Assembly (NCBI GenBank): GCA_026931725.1
Contig: JAIXLE010000094.1
Coordinates: forward strand, 1 to 64,000
Source: Bacteroidales bacterium
GTDB taxonomy: Bacteria; Planctomycetota; Planctomycetia; Gemmatales; Gemmataceae
DNA: 64,000 bases
Direction of reading: 5' to 3'
Shown: piece after piece, positions 60,921-64,000 of the stretch
Position numbering within the stretch: position 1 is the first letter of the stretch
How the letters are laid out: every line of letters begins with the position of its first letter
Made by a program: the position numbers and the translations under genes
Notes under the pieces: model-generated
What the model was told of the DNA's origin: nothing
Seen by the model: only the letters and a program-made list of their open reading frames with translations
Database searches by the model: none

Positions 60921-62030
60921 ATGACCGCGATTCGGCCGATCACTGTGTGTTGGGGGTTCGCGGTAGCGCTGTGCCTACCCGCGTGCTTGCCGATGCGTTC
61001 GGCTCAACCCGTGGTCCTGCGTGATTATCCAGAAGCCTCGACGCAACCATCTGAACCGACAGCGTTTGCGTCGCTGATTCGGGCACCGGGCGAACGGGTT
61101 TCTCTGCATGATCCCGAACCGAAGGTGATTGCCCGATCCACGCCGAATCCCGCCCCCTTGCCGGGATGGCCAACATCGGCCAAGTCTCCGTCATCCACCT
61201 CTGATCCGTACACGGCTCTGACGAGTACGGAACTGCCCACACCACCGAAAGCCGCCACACCGCCTCAATCACTGGCGACTCTGGTTCCCACCCCGTCAGT
61301 TGCGACCCCGCCTGTTGCGACTCAGCCGATTTCCACACAACCCCTTCCGTCATCGACTCCGAGTTCTCGCCCCGATTCGCCGTTGGTGGCCGCCGTGCGG
61401 GATTATGTCAACGGTCAACCCGAACGGGCGGTCGAGCATCTGAAAGCCTTGGATCAACCGAATCAGGAACTGATGCTGCAATTGATCCCCGCGGTTGTGC
61501 GGGCCTCGCAACTGGATCTGGCCCACGCCAGCCCGACCGAAATGGGCGTGCTGGCCGAACAACTCCGCGAACCCGCCGAGCAACTGGCCGCACGGGCTCC
61601 GCTGATTCTGGATCGCGTCTGCTTCTGCCGCTGGGTCAAGAACTTTGGACGATACGAACCCCTCCCGGAAGGACACGCGTTCCACTGCTGCTCCCTGGCG
61701 GAACTGTATGTGGAAGTGCGGAATGTGCCGAGCGTGGCCGTGCAGAACCCCGCCGAAGGGGCAGGATATGTGACCAAACTCGCCTGCACGCTCCAGGTCT
61801 TCGATGCCAGCGGTGCCGTGGTGCCGCTCACCGACCGCAGTCGAAACACGGTCCCCGCTTTGACGGAAACCAAGCGGGACTTCACCCGCAGCCCGATTCG
61901 TGATTACTTCCTGCTGTTCCGCTTTCCGCTCCCGAATCGCCCTGGTTTGTACGACATCGCCATCAAGGTTCACGACCCCGCGGGCGGTCGGGAAGTCACC
62001 CGGACCATCACCAAGGTGCGAGTCGAGTAA
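60921..62030 (+). CDS. Proline/threonine-rich lipoprotein of unknown function
   Basis: This is a 369-residue protein. The N terminus ('PITVCWGFAVALCLPAC') looks like a lipoprotein signal. About 100 residues of Pro/Thr/Ser-rich linker follow ('TPPKAATPPQSLATL', 'PPVATQPISTQPLP'). The last 220 residues form an ordered domain with 'RDYVNGQPERAVEHLKALD', 'LDRVCFCRWVKNFGRYEPL' and a beta-rich end ('YDIAIKVHDPAGGREVTRTIT'), which was not recognised. The ATG at 60921 is preferred to the GTG at 60909. The linker suggests a protein spanning the cell envelope. Confidence 0.75.
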   Translation: MTAIRPITVCWGFAVALCLPACLPMRSAQPVVLRDYPEASTQPSEPTAFASLIRAPGERVSLHDPEPKVIARSTPNPAPLPGWPTSAKSPSSTSDPYTALTSTELPTPPKAATPPQSLATLVPTPSVATPPVATQPISTQPLPSSTPSSRPDSPLVAAVRDYVNGQPERAVEHLKALDQPNQELMLQLIPAVVRASQLDLAHASPTEMGVLAEQLREPAEQLAARAPLILDRVCFCRWVKNFGRYEPLPEGHAFHCCSLAELYVEVRNVPSVAVQNPAEGAGYVTKLACTLQVFDASGAVVPLTDRSRNTVPALTETKRDFTRSPIRDYFLLFRFPLPNRPGLYDIAIKVHDPAGGREVTRTITKVRVE

Positions 62031-62137
62031 CTCCCTCGTAGCCGTGCGGTAGGAATCCCGGCGGGGGCAATTTCACCCGCACGCGGCGAAAAATCCCTAG
62101 ATTAAGCAGATTCGATCATCGGTAGCGTGAGGAGTGC

Positions 62138-62842
62138 ATGGCGGAGAATCAACCTACCCAACTGTTTTACCACGCCGGGAGCGTCACCCGCGACGATCGC
62201 CGGGCTGTGCTGCACCAGTCCGGCGCCACGCTCTGGTTCACCGGATTGAGCGGCTCCGGGAAATCCACGCTGGCCATTGCGTTAGAACAAGAACTCATTC
62301 GACAACGGCACGCGGCTTACGTCCTCGATGGTGACAATATTCGGTTCGGCCTGAACGCCAGCCCACAAATTCTGCGGGAAACCCGGCAGTACAGCGACGC
62401 GGCCGCCAAGCGATTCGGGCTCACCTTCTCCGCGGAAGATCGTGTGGAGAACATTCGCCGGATCAGCGAAACCGCCAAATTATTCGCGGATGCCGGGCTG
62501 TTCGTCCTCACCAGTTTCATCAGCCCGTATCGCAACGACCGCGCCGCGGCCCGCATCATCCATGAACAGAGTAAAACCGGCGCGATTCCGTTTATCGAAG
62601 TGTACTGCAACACCCCGATAGCCACATGCGAACAGCGTGACCCCAAAGGGCTCTACAAACAGGCGCGGGCCGCTGTCGCTGCCGGGAACGGCATCGGTTT
62701 CACGGGGATCGATGCCCCCTACGAACCACCGACCGCCCCGGAACTGACCTACGACGCTTCCACACAAACCATCGCGGACGGGGTCGCCGCCATCATTCGC
62801 TACCTGACCGCGCACGGGTTGCTCGTGCCAGGATGGGAATGA
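62138..62842 (+). CDS. cysC: Adenylylsulfate kinase with internal insertion
   Basis: This 234-residue APS kinase forms PAPS from APS and ATP. The P-loop is 'GLSGSGKS' (36-43), and 'LDGDNIRFGLN' (63-73), 'SAEDRVENIRRISE', 'SFISPYRNDRAAARII' and 'KGLYKQARA' are present. Usual enzymes read 'RxGLN' then about 5 residues and 'FSxEDRxEN'; here about 23 residues (74-96, including 'LRETRQYSDAAAKRFGLT') are inserted in this lid region. The last codons and the stop overlap a strong hairpin. No sulfate adenylyltransferase gene is next to it. Start ATG 62138 fits the family. Confidence 0.93.
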   Translation: MAENQPTQLFYHAGSVTRDDRRAVLHQSGATLWFTGLSGSGKSTLAIALEQELIRQRHAAYVLDGDNIRFGLNASPQILRETRQYSDAAAKRFGLTFSAEDRVENIRRISETAKLFADAGLFVLTSFISPYRNDRAAARIIHEQSKTGAIPFIEVYCNTPIATCEQRDPKGLYKQARAAVAAGNGIGFTGIDAPYEPPTAPELTYDASTQTIADGVAAIIRYLTAHGLLVPGWE

Positions 62843-62867
62843 CAGTGCCGTGTCATTCCCATCCTGG
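62828..62867 (+). terminator. 17-bp hairpin overlapping the cysC stop
   Basis: CCAGGATGGGAATGACA (62828-62844) is perfectly complementary to 62851-62867 with a 6-base loop; TTCT follows. The last five codons of cysC, stop included, are in the left arm. It resembles the hairpin at 26720 (CCAG-ATGGG-ATG arm). Confidence 0.75.
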
Positions 62868-63326
62868 TTCTCCGCGTGAGCGCGGGTTTGTGCCCGAGTC
62901 AGGGAGTGAAAATTCAGGTGGCACCTGATTCATTGGCGTGTCCGCGACAGGGCTTGTGTGGAATGTGCCTGTCATGACTGTTGCGCGATGTGACGAAGCC
63001 AGGAAGTCTGTGCTGGGCGAAAATCCCTGCTGGAGAACGGAAAGTCGAATTGATACGGTTGACTTTAGAAATCGGAGTATTTTGTCTATTCCACTGCATT
63101 TGGCTCAATCGGCGCAACCGATCGGCCGCCGAAAGAATTCAGGAAAATAGACTCAAGTGGCGCGATACGCCGCGTTGACCTCGGGCTAGGGTAGTCGTAG
63201 ATTTGGTCCGACCGAGTCGCACCGAGGCACCCAACCAGCACGAACCCGGACGATGGCACTCGACTTCCCCCGTGCCGCTGCCGACCGGGTGACCCTGATA
63301 AACGCACCGCCCCGAAAGGTTATCCG
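62843..63326. other. Gene-free stretch after cysC
   Basis: The 484 bases carry no credible gene. They hold the right arm of the cysC hairpin, a 15-bp palindrome TCAGGTGGCACCTGA at 62913-62927, and AT-richer sequence around 63050-63150. The promoter of the downstream hydrolase should be in the last 150 bases. Confidence 0.5.
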
Positions 63327-64000
63327 ATGCCCCACGCCGATTCCTACTGGCGGATCGATCGACCAGCCGAAGGGTTTTCCGCCACGGATTTTCCGTCCCT
63401 TCCGGCCATGACCGTCCGTACATTCCTCCCCGAATGTTACGAACCGCGTTATCCCTACCCGTTGCTCGTGCTATTCCACGGCCACGGGCAAAATGAGGAG
63501 CAGGTTCTGCGACTGGCTCCCAAGCTCAGCCGGCGGAACTTCGTCACCATCAGCCTGCGTGGCCCTGAGCGGCTGGGCACCTGCCCCGACGGCCGCCCCG
63601 CTTGCGGCTGGGGGGATGGCAGCCCCGAGTCCACCGCGATCATCGACGAACTCGTCCTCCGAGCCGTCGAACAGACTCGCCGGACGTACCACATTCATTC
63701 CGAACGGGTGTACCTCGTCGGGGTGAACGAGGGAGCCGCGGCCGCATATCGGACCGCCTTCAGCCTGGCAGGGCAGGTGGCGGGTGTCGCAGCGATCAAC
63801 GGAGCCATCCCGCGACCGACCCAGGGCCGCCCGCTGTTTCGCCTGGAAACGGTGCGTCAACTGCGGGTGATGATCGCCCACGGGATCGCCAATGTCGCCG
63901 TGCCGTACAGCCAAGCCGAACGCGATCACCGCTTGCTGTACACCGCCGGGGCCGATGTTTCGCTGACACCGTACCCCACCACACATCGTGTTCACCAGGA
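63327..64000 (+). CDS. Alpha/beta hydrolase (phospholipase/carboxylesterase-like), 3' end missing
   Basis: This gene runs off the right edge after about 224 codons. It shows the esterase fold: 'YPYPLLVLFHGHGQNEEQ' (oxyanion-hole strand), 'RNFVTISLRGPERLG', 'ERVYLVGVNEGAAAAYR' and a late 'TTHRVH' that may hold the catalytic His. The nucleophile elbow, normally GxSxG, reads G-V-N-E-G here, so the Ser is replaced by Asn. It may be a non-catalytic relative. ATG 63327 has AAAGG about 8 bases upstream. Confidence 0.82.
   Translation, partial: MPHADSYWRIDRPAEGFSATDFPSLPAMTVRTFLPECYEPRYPYPLLVLFHGHGQNEEQVLRLAPKLSRRNFVTISLRGPERLGTCPDGRPACGWGDGSPESTAIIDELVLRAVEQTRRTYHIHSERVYLVGVNEGAAAAYRTAFSLAGQVAGVAAINGAIPRPTQGRPLFRLETVRQLRVMIAHGIANVAVPYSQAERDHRLLYTAGADVSLTPYPTTHRVHQ

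Overview
The window is a GC-rich bacterial chromosome segment that most likely comes from a planctomycete of the Gemmata type. The clues are a DUF1559 prepilin-like gene followed by a small lipoprotein gene (26-27 kb), a CsrA with a long tail, a secreted protein with the planctomycete-type beta-sandwich domain (22-20 kb), many secreted WD40 and TPR proteins, a BlaI/M56 peptidase pair, and a phosphatase-RidA fusion. This placement rests on gene content only. No rRNA, tRNA, CRISPR array, transposase or integrase was seen.

Layout. 1-6.2 kb: edge of an aldehyde dehydrogenase (minus), then a SulP anion transporter, a GT87 mannosyltransferase-like protein, a periplasmic parvulin and an SDR oxidoreductase. 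6.7-14 kb: a nitrogen-scavenging block on the plus strand with a secreted NTF2-like protein, a urea transporter, ureA-B-C-F-G-D (no ureE) and a fungal-type cytosine deaminase. 14-16 kb: a hypothetical gene and an AtuA/DUF1446 protein. 16-22.4 kb: a mosaic accessory block (WD40 lipoprotein, two TPR proteins, a barrel fragment, a cupredoxin-like protein, a 5'-truncated NlpC/P60-like protein). Three of its gene borders carry short degraded copies of conserved genes found elsewhere in the window. 22.4-33.9 kb: ADP-ribosylglycohydrolase, flippase-like membrane protein, O6-alkylguanine methyltransferase, a frameshifted DUF1559 gene with its lipoprotein partner, BlaI/M56-PDZ, csrA, a secreted YHS protein, and a phosphatase/GT2 pair.

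33.9-51.5 kb: every gene is on the minus strand. They are aroA, truA, asd, rsmE, galE, a WD40 protein, mutS, an RsbW-like kinase, a STAS antagonist, a cysteine-cluster protein, two D-Ala-D-Ala-ligase-like ATP-grasp enzymes, kamA (lysine 2,3-aminomutase), glutamate dehydrogenase and a PhyH dioxygenase. The kamA plus two ATP-grasp plus cysteine-cluster set is the best candidate for an undescribed small-molecule pathway. 51.9-64 kb: an SPFH-GYF protein with a zinc-ribbon partner, treZ, a phosphatase-RidA fusion, pheT, a lipoprotein, cysC with an internal insertion, and an alpha/beta hydrolase lacking its usual nucleophile, cut by the window end.

Non-coding structure is rich. It includes three copies of a REP-like palindrome (22.07, 36.07 and 49.13 kb), a 140-bp element bounded by inverted repeats that overlaps the asd stop and the truA start, a 34-bp palindrome at a mosaic junction, strong intergenic hairpins, and a 200-bp minisatellite upstream of pheT.
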